Position numbers and translations under genes: made by a program
DNA from: Paracoccus halophilus
GTDB lineage: Bacteria; Pseudomonadota; Alphaproteobacteria; Rhodobacterales; Rhodobacteraceae
NCBI RefSeq assembly: GCF_000763905.1
Contig: NZ_JRKN01000001.1
Span: 124,001 to 188,000, forward strand
Length of the DNA stretch: 64,000 nucleotides
Direction of reading: 5' to 3'
The notes under the pieces: model-generated
What the model was told of the DNA's origin: nothing
Seen by the model: only the letters and a program-made list of their open reading frames with translations
The model's database searches: none
Shown here: positions 47,632 to 58,642 of the stretch, piece by piece
Layout of the letters: each line of letters opens with the position of its first letter
Numbering within the stretch: the first letter of the stretch is position 1

Positions 47632-50193
47632 ATGAAAGCGCTGACCGATCCCGCCGCCATTATCGAAATCACCGCCTCTGCCGCGGTGCATACCTCGACC
47701 CATGGCTGGCGCGCGAAATGTCTGCAGCGGCTCATCCGCATGGACCTGCCGGTTCCCCCCAGCTTCGCCCTCTCGGCCGAGGCGGTGCGCGCCATCGCCG
47801 CCGGCCATATGCCCGACCGTGCCCGGCTTGCGGCGATCATCGAACGCGCCGACGGGCTTGTCAGCGTGCGGCCATCGGCGCGGGACCCGGCCTGGGGCGG
47901 GCCGCGCACGGTGCTGAACGTGGGCATCAACCGCGACCGCCACGCCCGCCTGGCGCAGACGCGCGGCAAAAGCGCGGCCGACGCGCTCTATCAGGGCTTC
48001 GTGCAATCCTATGCGGTTCATGTCGCGCGGCTCGATCCGGACATGTTCTCGGATGGCGATATCGGGCTCGACGCCACGCTGCGCGCCTATGAGGACGAAA
48101 CCGACGAGGAATTTCCCCAGGACCCCACCCGGCAACTGGCCGAGGTGCTGCGCTCCATGGCCCGCGCCTGGGACGGCCCGACCGCCAGGCTTCTGCGCCA
48201 GGCCAAGGGCGCGCCGGCGATCGCGCCGCTGGGGCTGGTGGTGCAGGACATGGCGCTGGCCATCGGCCCGGGCGTCACCGGCTCGGGCACGATCCAGTTC
48301 ATCGACAGCGTGACCGGCACGCCGCGCATCACCGGGCGCTTCCGCGGCCAGACCCAGGGCACGGCAAAGGGCGAGGGCGCCGAGACGCTTTATCTTACCC
48401 GCGATCCGCGCGGCCCCTCGCTGGAAGAGGCCGCGCCCGAGGTCTTTGCCGATCTGGTCCGCTTCGGCGTCGCCGCGCGCGAGCGCCTGCGCGAGGAAAT
48501 GCAGATCGAATTCGTGGTCTCGGACGGCAGCCTTTCGATCATCGACGCGGTGCGCACGCAGCGCAGTTCGCGCGCCAGCGTGCGCACTGCCGTCGCGCTG
48601 GTGCGTGACGGGATCATTCCGCCGCAAGAGGCCCTCATGCGGGTCGAGCCGCGCGCGCTTTCGGATCTTCTGCATCATCAGGTGGATCCGCGCGCGCCTC
48701 GGGACGTGATCACGCATGGCATCAATGCCAGCCCGGGCGCCGCGACCGGCCGCATCGTCTTTTCCGCCGCCGCCGCCCAGGATGCCGAGGCGCGCGGCGA
48801 GCGTTGCGTCCTCGTGCGGCGCGAGACCGTCCCCGAGGATATCCGCGGCATGCATGCCTCGGTCGCGGTGCTGACCGAGCGGGGCGGCATGACCAGCCAT
48901 GCGGCCGTCATCGCCCGCGGCATCGGCCTGCCCTGCATCGTCGGCGCGGGCGGCATCCAGATCGACGCCCGCCGCCGCCTGCTGCAGGCCGGAAACCGCC
49001 AGTTCCGCGAGGGCGAGGTGATCACCATCGACGGCACCTCGGGCGAGGTGCTGGCCGGCGCCGCCGAGATGCTAGAGCCGGCGCTTGACGGCAGCTTTTC
49101 GCAGCTTCTGGAATGGGCGGATGCCGAATGCCGCATCAAGGTCCGCGCCAATGCCGACACGCCCGAGGATGCCCGCACCGCGCGCACATTCAACGCGCAG
49201 GGAATCGGGCTGTGCCGGACCGAGCACATGTTCTTCGACGATGAACGCCTGCCGGCCATGCGCGAGATGATTTTCGCCAGCCGCCCCGAGGATCGCAGCC
49301 TGTCGCTGCAACGCCTGCTGCCCATGCAGCGCGGCGATTTCACCAAGCTGTTCGAGATCATGGCCGGGCTGCCGGTCACCATCCGCCTGTTCGACCCGCC
49401 GCTGCACGAGTTCCTGCCCCATGACCGCGAAGGCATGCGGGAACTGGCGGAATCGCTGGATCTGCCGCTGTCGGACGTCACCCGCCGGGTGCAGGCGCTG
49501 TCGGAATTCAACCCGATGCTGGGCATGCGCGGCGTGCGGCTGGGCATCACCGTGCCGGAAATCTACGACATGCAGGCCCGCGCCATTTTCGAGGCCACCA
49601 TCGAGGCCAGCCATAACGGCGATCCGGTGGTGCCCGAAATCATGATTCCGCTGGTCAGCGCCCGGCGCGAGGTCGAACTGGTCAAGACCCGCATCGATGC
49701 TGTCGCCGCCGCCGTACGCAACGAGACCCGCAAGGATTTCACCTATCGTCTGGGGGTCATGGTGGAAACCCCGCGCGCCGCGCTGCGCGCCGGCGATATC
49801 GCCGAGCATACGGCCTTTCTGTCCTTCGGCACCAATGACCTGACGCAGATGACCTATGGCCTGTCGCGCGACGATGCCGGGCGCTTCATGGCCACCTATG
49901 TCAGCCAGGGCGTCTATTCCGAGGACCCGTTCCACATCCTCGACCAGGAGGGCGTGGGCGAGCTGGTCGCCATCGGCGCCGAGCGCGCGCGCCGGCGCAA
50001 GCCGGGCATCACCATCTCGGTTTGCGGCGAACATGGCGGCAATCCCGAATCGATCGCCTTTTGCCTGCGGGCCGGGGTGAACTATGTGTCCTGCTCGCCC
50101 TTCCGGGTGCCGGTCGCGCGCCTCGCGGCGGCACAGGAATCGATTCTGATGGCCAGGGAAGAGGCGAAGAACCGGCCCGCGCCCAGGTCTTAG
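47632..50193 (+). CDS. Pyruvate phosphate dikinase-like PEP-utilising protein
   Basis: 853-residue protein with the PPDK domain order. The central phosphohistidine domain is intact (His423 in GGMTSHAAVIARGIGLPC). So is the C-terminal PEP/pyruvate barrel (GIGLCRTEHMFF, LSFGTNDLTQMTYGLSRDDAGRF, and Cys798 in SVCGEHGG). The N-terminal ATP-grasp part keeps a PPDK-like VRPSARD with GPRTVLNVGIN, but the glycine-rich N-terminal ATP loop and the GE-x-N-A-Q-G-E-D-V-V block are missing or altered. It may therefore not use ATP in the standard way. In PPDK the products are PEP, AMP and PPi. It follows glyS, with a palindromic element between. Confidence 0.82.
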   Translation: MKALTDPAAIIEITASAAVHTSTHGWRAKCLQRLIRMDLPVPPSFALSAEAVRAIAAGHMPDRARLAAIIERADGLVSVRPSARDPAWGGPRTVLNVGINRDRHARLAQTRGKSAADALYQGFVQSYAVHVARLDPDMFSDGDIGLDATLRAYEDETDEEFPQDPTRQLAEVLRSMARAWDGPTARLLRQAKGAPAIAPLGLVVQDMALAIGPGVTGSGTIQFIDSVTGTPRITGRFRGQTQGTAKGEGAETLYLTRDPRGPSLEEAAPEVFADLVRFGVAARERLREEMQIEFVVSDGSLSIIDAVRTQRSSRASVRTAVALVRDGIIPPQEALMRVEPRALSDLLHHQVDPRAPRDVITHGINASPGAATGRIVFSAAAAQDAEARGERCVLVRRETVPEDIRGMHASVAVLTERGGMTSHAAVIARGIGLPCIVGAGGIQIDARRRLLQAGNRQFREGEVITIDGTSGEVLAGAAEMLEPALDGSFSQLLEWADAECRIKVRANADTPEDARTARTFNAQGIGLCRTEHMFFDDERLPAMREMIFASRPEDRSLSLQRLLPMQRGDFTKLFEIMAGLPVTIRLFDPPLHEFLPHDREGMRELAESLDLPLSDVTRRVQALSEFNPMLGMRGVRLGITVPEIYDMQARAIFEATIEASHNGDPVVPEIMIPLVSARREVELVKTRIDAVAAAVRNETRKDFTYRLGVMVETPRAALRAGDIAEHTAFLSFGTNDLTQMTYGLSRDDAGRFMATYVSQGVYSEDPFHILDQEGVGELVAIGAERARRRKPGITISVCGEHGGNPESIAFCLRAGVNYVSCSPFRVPVARLAAAQESILMAREEAKNRPAPRS

Positions 50194-50418
50194 CATCCGC
50201 CGGTTTTGGCCGGAATTCGCCCGTTGGCCGAAATGCCATCGGCGGGTTTCCGCCAAACCATTAGAAATTCAGGCAATTAACCAGGCTCACCGATATGTGG
50301 GCTGGAACGAAGGCCGCGTTTCAGCGTCTTTAGCCGGGAAGCTTTGCCCCAGAACGGGGTCACCTTATTGCAGCTTTCCGGTCTGCTCCCGGAAATCAGA
50401 ACCGAAAACAGGACCAAC
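50194..50418. other. Intergenic stretch before the wall hydrolase
   Basis: 225 bases with no gene. A loose CCGCCG/CGGCGG inverted repeat follows the PPDK-like stop and might act in termination. I see no convincing promoter boxes. Confidence 0.4.
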
Positions 50419-50940
50419 ATGGCACTGAACAAGTCATGGCGGGCGCGCGTTTTTGTGTGTGTCGCGATCGCCTTTTCATCCTTGGCCACGCTGCCCGCGC
50501 TGGCCGAAAAGGGCAATGGCGTCAATGCCAGGAACAAGGCTGCCGCCACCAGGATCAGCCAGAGCGATCTGGAATGCCTGTCCGAGGCGCTTTATTTCGA
50601 GGCCCGCGGCGAAGGCGCCAATGGTCAGCGCGCCGTGGCCGAGGTCATCCTGAACCGCGTGGATCATCCGCGCTTTCCGCAGACCGTCTGCGCCGTGGTG
50701 AACCAGCGCGGCCAGTTCACCTATAACAAGAACGCGCGGATTCGCGACAAGGGCACCTATGCCCGGGTCCGCAAGATCGCCATCGCCGCGCTGTCCGGCG
50801 CGCCGCGCACGCTGACCAATGGCGCGACCTATTTCCACACCCGCGCCGTCAGCCCTTCGTGGTCGCGCCGCTTCGAGCGCACGACCCGCATCGGGGCGCA
50901 TATCTTCTATCGCTCGGACCGTCGTCTTGCTTCGAACTGA
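50419..50940 (+). CDS. SleB/CwlJ-type cell wall hydrolase
   Basis: 173-residue exported protein with a signal peptide (to about LPALAEK, residue 32) and a Hydrolase_2 (SleB-like) domain. The domain shows LECLSEALYFEARGEGANGQRAVAEVILNR, with the catalytic Glu in the EARGE motif, then CAVVNQRGQFTY and a final GATYFHT. Homologues in non-spore formers trim peptidoglycan. The start at 50419 is set by CAGGA upstream and by the signal peptide. Confidence 0.88.
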   Translation: MALNKSWRARVFVCVAIAFSSLATLPALAEKGNGVNARNKAAATRISQSDLECLSEALYFEARGEGANGQRAVAEVILNRVDHPRFPQTVCAVVNQRGQFTYNKNARIRDKGTYARVRKIAIAALSGAPRTLTNGATYFHTRAVSPSWSRRFERTTRIGAHIFYRSDRRLASN

Positions 50941-51038
50941 TCGGGCTTGACGCGGGGTCGCGCGGCGGCGCAAACCAATCCGAGATTCCAGCGGCCCCGT
51001 CCCTTGCGGCGGGGCCGCCCGCATGACACAGGGTCCCG

Positions 51039-51821
51039 ATGGAGCAGCCAGACCGCATTCACCTGCGCGACCATGTCGTCGCCGCCGAGATCGGCGCGTT
51101 CCAGACCGAGCGCGGCCACCCGCAGCGGTTGCGCTTCAATATCGAGGTCGATCTGGCCGCCCATGTCGTCGGCGTCAATGACGAGGTGGACCGCATCCTC
51201 AGCTATGACATCCTGACCGGCGCCGTGGCCGCGGGGCTGGCGGATCGCCGCTATGATCTTCTGGAAACGCTGGCCGAAAAGATCGCCGCGCAGATCCTCA
51301 TGCACCCGCGCGCCGCGCAGGTCGCGGTCTCGGTCGAGAAGCTGGACCGTATCCCCGGCGCTCTGGGGGTGACGCTGGTGCGCCGGCAGGCGCGGGTTCA
51401 GGCGGATGCGATCGCGGCCCCGATCCGGGTCATCTTTCTGGGCGCGGATCTGCCCCTGCCCGAGGGCGCGGTGGCGCTGGTCCCCGATGCGCCGGGCCTG
51501 CCGCTGCCCCAGGGCGGCAATGCGCGAGAGATCGAATTGCTGGCGCTGGATCAGGCCGCCTGGGCGCTGGCCGGCCGTCTGGGCCTGACCGTCGCCAACA
51601 GCAGGACCGAGCTGGACTGGGCCGCGACCGAGGGCCGCGCCGTGGTCTGGGCGCCCGCCCGCATGGTGCGCGATGTCGCGGGCCTGCCGGCCGAGGCAAG
51701 GGCGCTGGCCCTGTGGCTGGCCGAAAGGCTGGGCGCCTCGTCGCTGGACTGGGCGCTCCTCGAGGGGGCGGCCATGCCGGCGGCGCCGGCGGGGTTCCCG
51801 ATCCCGATGCGGCGCCTGTGA
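51039..51821 (+). CDS. folB: Dihydroneopterin aldolase with C-terminal extension
   Basis: 260-residue protein. The first 120 residues are a FolB domain (IHLRDHVVAAEIGAFQTERG, ILSYDILTGAVAAGL, LLETLAEKIAAQIL, with Glu and Lys active-site residues in VSVEKLDR). It forms hydroxymethyl-dihydropterin for folate. A further 140 residues (PIRVIFLGADLPLPEG and on) have no function I can name; the extension roughly doubles the usual FolB length. The stop overlaps a possible GTG start of folP. Confidence 0.87.
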   Translation: MEQPDRIHLRDHVVAAEIGAFQTERGHPQRLRFNIEVDLAAHVVGVNDEVDRILSYDILTGAVAAGLADRRYDLLETLAEKIAAQILMHPRAAQVAVSVEKLDRIPGALGVTLVRRQARVQADAIAAPIRVIFLGADLPLPEGAVALVPDAPGLPLPQGGNAREIELLALDQAAWALAGRLGLTVANSRTELDWAATEGRAVVWAPARMVRDVAGLPAEARALALWLAERLGASSLDWALLEGAAMPAAPAGFPIPMRRL

Positions 51822-51844
51822 TTGACCGCGCATCGGGCTTGCTC

Positions 51845-52816
51845 ATGAGCGAATATTTCCGCCCCATTCCCTGCCCGGCCGGGCGCTGGCAACTGGCCGG
51901 CGGCTGGGTGCGCTTTTCGCAGTTCGAGCTGTTGCGGCGCGGTGCCGCGCCGCGCGTCGTGGACCGCGCGCCGGACAGTGTGATGGCGGCGCTGACCGCG
52001 CCCCGCGCGCCGCTGCTTGGCCTGAGCATGGACCGCCCGCGGATCATGGGTATCGTCAATGCCACGCCGGACAGCTTTTCGGACGGCGGCAGCTATGACG
52101 GCGCGGCGCAGGTGCGGCTGCTGGCCGGGCAGGGCGCCGATATCCTTGATATCGGCGGCGAATCGACCCGGCCCGGCGCGCGCGAAATTCCCGCCACCGA
52201 GGAAATCGGCCGCATTCTCCCCGGCATTGCCGCCGCGCAGGGGCTGGCCGCGATCTCGGTCGATACGCGGAAATCGGCGGTCGCGCGCGCCGCGCTGGCG
52301 GCCGGGGCGGGCATGGTCAACGATGTCTCGGGCTTCGATTTCGACCCGGCGCTGGCGGGCGTGGTCGCGGCGGCCGGGGTGCCGGTCTGCCTGATGCATG
52401 CCCAGGGCATCCCCGAGACCATGCAGGACAATCCCAGCTACGATGATGTGCTGCTGGATGTCCATGACGCGCTGGCGCAGCGCATCACGCGGGCCGAGGC
52501 CGCGGGCATCCGCCGGTCACATATCGTGATCGATCCGGGCATTGGTTTCGGCAAGACCCAGGCGCATAATCTGGCGATCCTGCGGCGGATCTCGCTGTTT
52601 CACGGGCTGGGCTGCGCGGTGTTGCTGGGCGTGTCGCGCAAGCGGTTCATCGGCAGCGTCGGCAATGTCCCCGATGCAACCGGGCGCTTTCCCGGAACGT
52701 TGGCTGTGACACTGGCGGCGATCGCGCAGGGCATACAAATCCACCGCGTCCATGACGTGGCACAAACAAGGCAGGGCCTCGCCCTCTGGCAGGCCGTGAC
52801 CGAGGGGGAAAGATGA
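51845..52816 (+). CDS. folP: Dihydropteroate synthase
   Basis: 323-residue folate enzyme joining p-aminobenzoate to the pterin; target of sulfonamides. The motifs [48 protein letters not shown] and [11 protein letters not shown] are all intact. A leader of about 60 residues precedes the barrel. The start ATG 51845 is chosen; a GTG at 51818 overlapping the folB stop (GTGA) is the alternative. It ends in an ATGA overlap with glmM. Confidence 0.95.
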   Translation: MSEYFRPIPCPAGRWQLAGGWVRFSQFELLRRGAAPRVVDRAPDSVMAALTAPRAPLLGLSMDRPRIMGIVNATPDSFSDGGSYDGAAQVRLLAGQGADILDIGGESTRPGAREIPATEEIGRILPGIAAAQGLAAISVDTRKSAVARAALAAGAGMVNDVSGFDFDPALAGVVAAAGVPVCLMHAQGIPETMQDNPSYDDVLLDVHDALAQRITRAEAAGIRRSHIVIDPGIGFGKTQAHNLAILRRISLFHGLGCAVLLGVSRKRFIGSVGNVPDATGRFPGTLAVTLAAIAQGIQIHRVHDVAQTRQGLALWQAVTEGER

Positions 52817-54156
52817 GCAGGAAACTTTTCGGAACCGACGGGGTGCGCGGCCGCGCCAATAGCCATCCGATGACCGCCGAGATGGCGCTGCGCCTTGGCG
52901 CTGCCGCCGGCCGGTTCTTTCGCCGCAATGGCGAGGATCACCACCGCGTCGTCATCGGCAAGGATACCCGCCTGTCGGGCTATATGCTGGAAAACGCGCT
53001 GACCGCCGGGCTGACCAGCACCGGCATGAACGTGCTCTTGCTGGGGCCGGTGCCGACCCCGGCGGTGGGCTATCTGACCCGCTCGATGCGGGCGGATCTG
53101 GGCATCATGATCTCGGCCAGCCACAATCCCGCGCATGACAACGGCATCAAGTTCTTCGGCCCCGACGGCTTCAAGCTCTCGGACGAGGCCGAGGCCGAGA
53201 TCGAGACCATCGTCGCCGGCGAGATCGCGCCCGCGCAGCCGCAGAATATCGGCCGCGCGCGGCGGATCGACGACGGGCGCGGGCGCTATGTCGAATATGC
53301 CAAGACCACCTTTCCGGCCGGCCGGCGGCTGGACGGGCTGAAGGTGGTCGTCGATTGCGCCAATGGCGCCGCCTATCGCGCCGCGCCGGATGTGCTGTGG
53401 GAACTGGGGGCCGAGGTCATCCCGCTGGGCGTCAACCCGGACGGCCATAACATCAATGACGGCGTCGGCTCGACCCATCCCGAGGCCTGCGCCCGTGCCG
53501 TGCTGGAGCATGGCGCCGATATGGGCATCAGCCTGGACGGCGATGCCGACCGGGTGATGATCGTGGACGAACAGGGTCGGGTGGCGGATGGCGACCAGAT
53601 CATGGCCTTGCTGGCCGGCCGCTGGGCCGAACAGGGCCGGCTGCGGGGCGGCGCGCTGGTTGCCACGGTCATGTCCAATCTGGGGCTGGAACGTTTCCTG
53701 CAGACCCGCGGATTGCGGCTGGAGCGCACCGCCGTCGGCGACCGCTATGTGGTCGAGCGGATGCGCGGGCAGGGCTTCAACCTGGGCGGCGAGCAATCCG
53801 GCCATATCGTGATGACCGATTACGCGACCACCGGCGACGGGCTGATCGCCGGGCTGCAGTTCCTGGCCGCGATGGCCGATAGCGGGCAGCGGGCCTCGGA
53901 ATTGGTGGCCCAGTTCGAGCCGGTGCCGCAGATGCTCAAGAACGTGCGCTACCGCGATGGCGCGGATCCGCTGGCCAGGGACAGCGTGCAGGCCGAAATC
54001 GCCCGCGCCGAGGCGCGCCTGAACGGCTCGGGCCGGGTGCTGATCCGCAAATCCGGCACCGAGCCGCTGATCCGCGTCATGGCCGAGGCCGAGGATGAAA
54101 CCGTCCTGCGCGAGGTGGTCGAGGGGATCGTCGCGGCGGTCGAACAGGCGGCCTGA
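52813..54156 (+). CDS. glmM: Phosphoglucosamine mutase
   Basis: 447-residue enzyme converting glucosamine-6-P to glucosamine-1-P for UDP-GlcNAc and cell-wall synthesis. The phosphoserine is Ser103 in [17 protein letters not shown]; the metal loop is [12 protein letters not shown], and the sugar-binding GGEQSGHI and C-terminal [13 protein letters not shown] are present. It begins [11 protein letters not shown] as usual. Linked by ATGA overlap to folP, an arrangement common in proteobacteria. Confidence 0.97.
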   Translation: MSRKLFGTDGVRGRANSHPMTAEMALRLGAAAGRFFRRNGEDHHRVVIGKDTRLSGYMLENALTAGLTSTGMNVLLLGPVPTPAVGYLTRSMRADLGIMISASHNPAHDNGIKFFGPDGFKLSDEAEAEIETIVAGEIAPAQPQNIGRARRIDDGRGRYVEYAKTTFPAGRRLDGLKVVVDCANGAAYRAAPDVLWELGAEVIPLGVNPDGHNINDGVGSTHPEACARAVLEHGADMGISLDGDADRVMIVDEQGRVADGDQIMALLAGRWAEQGRLRGGALVATVMSNLGLERFLQTRGLRLERTAVGDRYVVERMRGQGFNLGGEQSGHIVMTDYATTGDGLIAGLQFLAAMADSGQRASELVAQFEPVPQMLKNVRYRDGADPLARDSVQAEIARAEARLNGSGRVLIRKSGTEPLIRVMAEAEDETVLREVVEGIVAAVEQAA

Positions 54157-54208
54157 AGCGTTCCGCGCCCACCCGGGCGGAAATGGATCGAGCGCGACCG
54201 GAAAGGCG

Positions 54209-55345
54209 TCAGCCGGCCTCGGTCGCGGTGACGGGATCGTAATCGTAAAGCCAGCCAAAACGTTCGGCCAGGTGGCCGGGCGCCAGGCGTGAGACCGCGC
54301 GCAGCCCGGCATGGGCCACCGCGCGGGTCGGGCCGCGCAGGTGATAATTGCGGGCATTGGCATTGGCGGCCTCGACGATGCGCTGGCAGCGGGGCCGGCG
54401 CAGCGCCTGAAACCGCGCCAGCGCCGCGGCCTGATCGGGATCGGCGTCCAGACAGGCGGCCAGCACCCAGGCATCCTCGATCGCCATGACGGCGCCCTGC
54501 GCCAGAAAGGGCAGCGTCGGATGCGCCGCGTCGCCGATCAGCGCCATGCGGCCGTTCTGCCAATGCGCGGCGACCGGATGCCGGAACAGCCCCCAGATGC
54601 CGACATTTTCGACCTGCGCCAGCCAGCCCGGCACCGGCCCGCCGAAACGCGCGAAGGCCGCGCGCAGATCGGCCGGATCGCCGGGCAGCGACCAGCCCTC
54701 GTCCTGCCAGTCGGGACGCTCGACCACCGCGACGATATTGCGCAGGCCCCGACCCAGCGGATAGCTGACCAGATGCCGCCCCGGCCCCATGAAGACCTGC
54801 GCCGCGCCCGCCGCGCCCGGCTCGGCCGGGATCAGGCTGCGCCAGGCGGTCTGGCCGGTGAAAAAGGGCGCCTCGCTGCCATTGAGCAGCGGCCGGATGC
54901 GGCTTTTCACCCCGTCCGCGCCGATCAGCAACGGGCAGTCGCGGGGCGGCTCGGTGACCTCATGGCCCAGCTCGATCCGCGCCCCGGCCTCGCGCGCGGC
55001 GGCTTCGAGCAGCGCCACCAGCCGGGCGCGGTGGACCAGGCGAAAGCGGTCCTGCGGGCGCTGCCGGTCCAGATCCAGCCGGGCGACCATGCGGCCGGCC
55101 GAGTCGCGCAGCTCGACCCGGTCCGAACGCAGCGAGATGTCGCGAAAGCGCGGCCAAAGCCCAAGCGCGTCCAGAACCCGCACCGCATTCGGTGAAATCT
55201 GCAGCCCTGCACCCAGCTCGCGCAGCGCGCCCGCGCGTTCCAGAACCGTGACGCGCGCGCCCCGCCGCGCCAGCGCGCAGGCCGCTGTCAGGCCGGCGAC
55301 GCCGGCGCCGACGATGGTGATGGGACGATCCCTCAATGCGGACAT
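54209..55345 (-). CDS. FAD-dependent aromatic monooxygenase-like protein
   Basis: 378-residue flavoprotein of the salicylate or 3-hydroxybenzoate hydroxylase type. Motifs are the Rossmann ITIVGAGVAGLTAACALARRG with E-x5-G spacing, the central CPLLIGADGVKSRIR (DG motif) and RMALIGDAAHPTLPFLAQGAVMAIED (GD motif). The substrate is unknown. An ATG seven codons upstream (55366) is equally possible; neither has a strong ribosome binding site. Convergent with glmM, 52 bases apart. Confidence 0.88.
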   Translation of the reverse strand: MSALRDRPITIVGAGVAGLTAACALARRGARVTVLERAGALRELGAGLQISPNAVRVLDALGLWPRFRDISLRSDRVELRDSAGRMVARLDLDRQRPQDRFRLVHRARLVALLEAAAREAGARIELGHEVTEPPRDCPLLIGADGVKSRIRPLLNGSEAPFFTGQTAWRSLIPAEPGAAGAAQVFMGPGRHLVSYPLGRGLRNIVAVVERPDWQDEGWSLPGDPADLRAAFARFGGPVPGWLAQVENVGIWGLFRHPVAAHWQNGRMALIGDAAHPTLPFLAQGAVMAIEDAWVLAACLDADPDQAAALARFQALRRPRCQRIVEAANANARNYHLRGPTRAVAHAGLRAVSRLAPGHLAERFGWLYDYDPVTATEAG

Positions 55346-55399
55346 GGCAGGTTCACCCGCAGTCATGCTGTGACCACGGCCTGACGGCCGCCGGTCGCG

Positions 55400-55822
55400 T
55401 CAGTCGTCGCGATGCACGCGCTCGCGCCGCTCGTGGCGCTCCTGCGCCTCCAGCGTCATGGTGGCGATGGGGCGCGCGTCCAGCCGCTTGAGGCTGATCG
55501 CTTCGCCGGTCATCTCGCAATAGCCGTATTCGCCGGTCTCGATCCGGCGCAGGGCCGAGTCGATCTTGCTGACCAGCTTGCGCTGGCGGTCACGGGTGCG
55601 CAATTCCAGCGAACGGTCGGTTTCCTCGGATGCGCGATCCGCCAGGTCGGGCACGTTGCGCGCGCTGTCCTGCAAACCCTCAAGGGTTTCGGCGGACTGT
55701 TCCAGCAATTCCTGTTTCCACGCAATCAGCTTGCGGCGGAAATACTCCAGTTGCCGCTCGTTCATGAAGGGCTCGTCTTCGGCGGGGCGATAATCTTCGG
55801 GCAGAAAGGTCTGGGCTTTCAT
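55400..55822 (-). CDS. dksA: DksA transcription factor, CTTA type
   Basis: 140-residue RNA-polymerase binding protein that works with ppGpp in the stringent response. The coiled-coil tip with the acidic DLADRASEETDR segment (residues 59-70) is intact. The four zinc-finger positions read Cys102, Thr105, Thr123 and Ala126 instead of four cysteines. The same C-T-T-A pattern is known in Rhodobacter sphaeroides DksA, which works without zinc. A perfect hairpin sits directly before its ribosome binding site CGGAGG. Confidence 0.94.
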   Translation of the reverse strand: MKAQTFLPEDYRPAEDEPFMNERQLEYFRRKLIAWKQELLEQSAETLEGLQDSARNVPDLADRASEETDRSLELRTRDRQRKLVSKIDSALRRIETGEYGYCEMTGEAISLKRLDARPIATMTLEAQERHERRERVHRDD

Positions 55823-55832
55823 CGTTCCTCCG

Positions 55833-55859
55833 GGAGCCGGGCGCCTGTTTGCCGGCTCC
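55833..55859 (-). promoter_or_regulatory. Leader hairpin adjoining the dksA ribosome binding site
   Basis: On the minus strand GGAGCCGG, an 11-base loop and CCGGCTCC form a perfect 8-bp stem that ends directly before CGGAGG, the dksA Shine-Dalgarno sequence. It could affect translation or mRNA stability. Confidence 0.5.
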
Positions 55860-55995
55860 TTGCGGCCCCCTTAAAGGATGAGTGCGCGATTGTCACTAGC
55901 CCATTGCTTCGGATTGTATTCTGACCGGCCGCGCATGACCGGCGATCGGGGGGCTGCGGAACCGCCGTCTGGCCGCCATCGCCGCCGGCCGCGAC

Positions 55996-56024
55996 ATGAA
56001 AAGGGCGGCACGAGGCCGCCCTTT
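55996..56024 (-). terminator. Terminator of the lipoprotein transglycosylase gene
   Basis: A perfect 10-bp stem AAAGGGCGGC/GCCGCCCTTT (56000-56009 and 56015-56024) with a 5-base loop. On the minus strand the stem ends in CCCTTTTC, giving a short T-run. Confidence 0.75.
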
Positions 56025-56060
56025 CGCACTCACCGTCCCCAGTGATGGCTGGCCGGGAAA

Positions 56061-56555
56061 TCAGCGCAGGCCGGTGGCCTGCAGCAGTCCCATCCGCTTG
56101 GCCTCGTAGTAATAGCCGCGGGCATACCATTTCACGGCATTGTCCTGATTGCCGCCGGCGACCATATAGGCGCCGCGCAGGTATTTGACCGCGTATTTCA
56201 GATTGGTCTCGGCATCCAGAAGCCCCTCGGCCCCGCCCTGATAGCCCATGCCGCGCGCGGTGGCTGGCAGGATCTGCATCAGCCCGTAATAGGGTCCGTT
56301 GCGCGCCCAGGGGCGATGCGTGGATTCGCGGATGATCACACGCTGCACCAGTTCGACCGGAACATCGTATTCGGCCGCGTATTTGTTGATCAGCCGGCGC
56401 AGTTCCGGCGTCTCGTTCGGGTAAAGCGCCGCGGTCTCGGCGGCCGAGGCGCGCGGCTCGACCAGATAACGGCGGTCGGGATCGACCCGGTTGTCGGCAC
56501 AGGCGCCAAGCGCAAGCACGCCGCCCAGCACCAGCATTCCCATCATGGAGTTCAT
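56061..56555 (-). CDS. Lipoprotein lytic transglycosylase
   Basis: 164-residue SLT-domain lipoprotein. The lipobox in VLALGAC gives a lipid-modified Cys at about residue 19. The catalytic Glu lies in VQRVIIRESTHRPWARNG, followed by YYGLMQILPATARGMGY and NLKYAVKYLRGAYM, and the late WYARGYYYEAKRMG segment replaces the usual AYNAG. The start at 56555 (MNSMMGMLVLGG) follows GAGGGG and begins the signal peptide. It probably trims peptidoglycan from the outer-membrane side. Confidence 0.9.
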   Translation of the reverse strand: MNSMMGMLVLGGVLALGACADNRVDPDRRYLVEPRASAAETAALYPNETPELRRLINKYAAEYDVPVELVQRVIIRESTHRPWARNGPYYGLMQILPATARGMGYQGGAEGLLDAETNLKYAVKYLRGAYMVAGGNQDNAVKWYARGYYYEAKRMGLLQATGLR

Positions 56556-56705
56556 GACTGCCCCTCGTTCTGTGATTGCTACCGGATAAGCCACAGCCGG
56601 GGGCGACGGGGAATTCAAAATATGGTGCCGCCCCGCAAGGGGGCGGCAAATCGGCAGGAATCCGCCGTTTTCGTGCAGCCGGCGGGGCGGGCCGGGCGCT
56701 GCGGC

Positions 56706-58100
<1,395 letters not shown>

Positions 58101-58252
58101 ATTCTTGTCCTCGTTCAGGAAGTCTGGTGGCTCGGGCCACCGTTACGGATGGATGGCAGAGAGGATCTGCGCGGGCTTTCCCGGGTTGTGTGCCCGGAAC
58201 CTGCCACTGTCAAACCCTTCTTCCCGCATGAAGGCACTGCCGCGACGCAGCA

Positions 58253-58642
58253 TCACAGCAGGCCCGTCACGATCATGACCATGGTGGCAAAGAAGCCCAC
58301 GGCCCAGATGACCGAGCGCCAGGGCGACCAGCCCAGCACATAGGCCGGCACGTATAGCAGCCGCGCCAGCAGGTAGAGCCACGAGCAGAACACCGTGACC
58401 GGCGAGGTGGCGTCGCCGGTCACCACCACCACGACGGCGATGGTGAACAGGATCAGCCCCTCGAAATGGTTCTGCATGGCGCGCCGCCAGCGGCCGGTCA
58501 CCTCGGCGAATTCCGGCTGGGTGTCGCGCGGCCCGGCATTCCATTTCACGCCGGCATCGCGGTTGGTGGCGATCGCGACCGCGCAGATCTGGGCGGCTTG
58601 CAACAGTGCCGCAAGGGCAAGGGCGGTGGTCTCGGCGGCCAT
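58253..58642 (-). CDS. MAPEG-family membrane protein
   Basis: 129-residue four-helix membrane protein of the MAPEG group (glutathione and eicosanoid metabolism in eukaryotes; role in bacteria unclear). Helices are at TALALAALLQAAQICAVAI, NHFEGLILFTIAVVVVV, FCSWLYLLARLLYVPAYVLG and SVIWAVGFFATMVMIVTGLL; the family segment RAMQNHFEGL is conserved. It starts in a one-base overlap with the gene upstream. Confidence 0.88.
   Translation of the reverse strand: MAAETTALALAALLQAAQICAVAIATNRDAGVKWNAGPRDTQPEFAEVTGRWRRAMQNHFEGLILFTIAVVVVVTGDATSPVTVFCSWLYLLARLLYVPAYVLGWSPWRSVIWAVGFFATMVMIVTGLL

Noticed and set aside
58126..58141. GGTGGC/GCCACC hairpin in the lpd leader
   Set aside because: Only six base pairs and no T-run; too weak to call a terminator or regulatory element.
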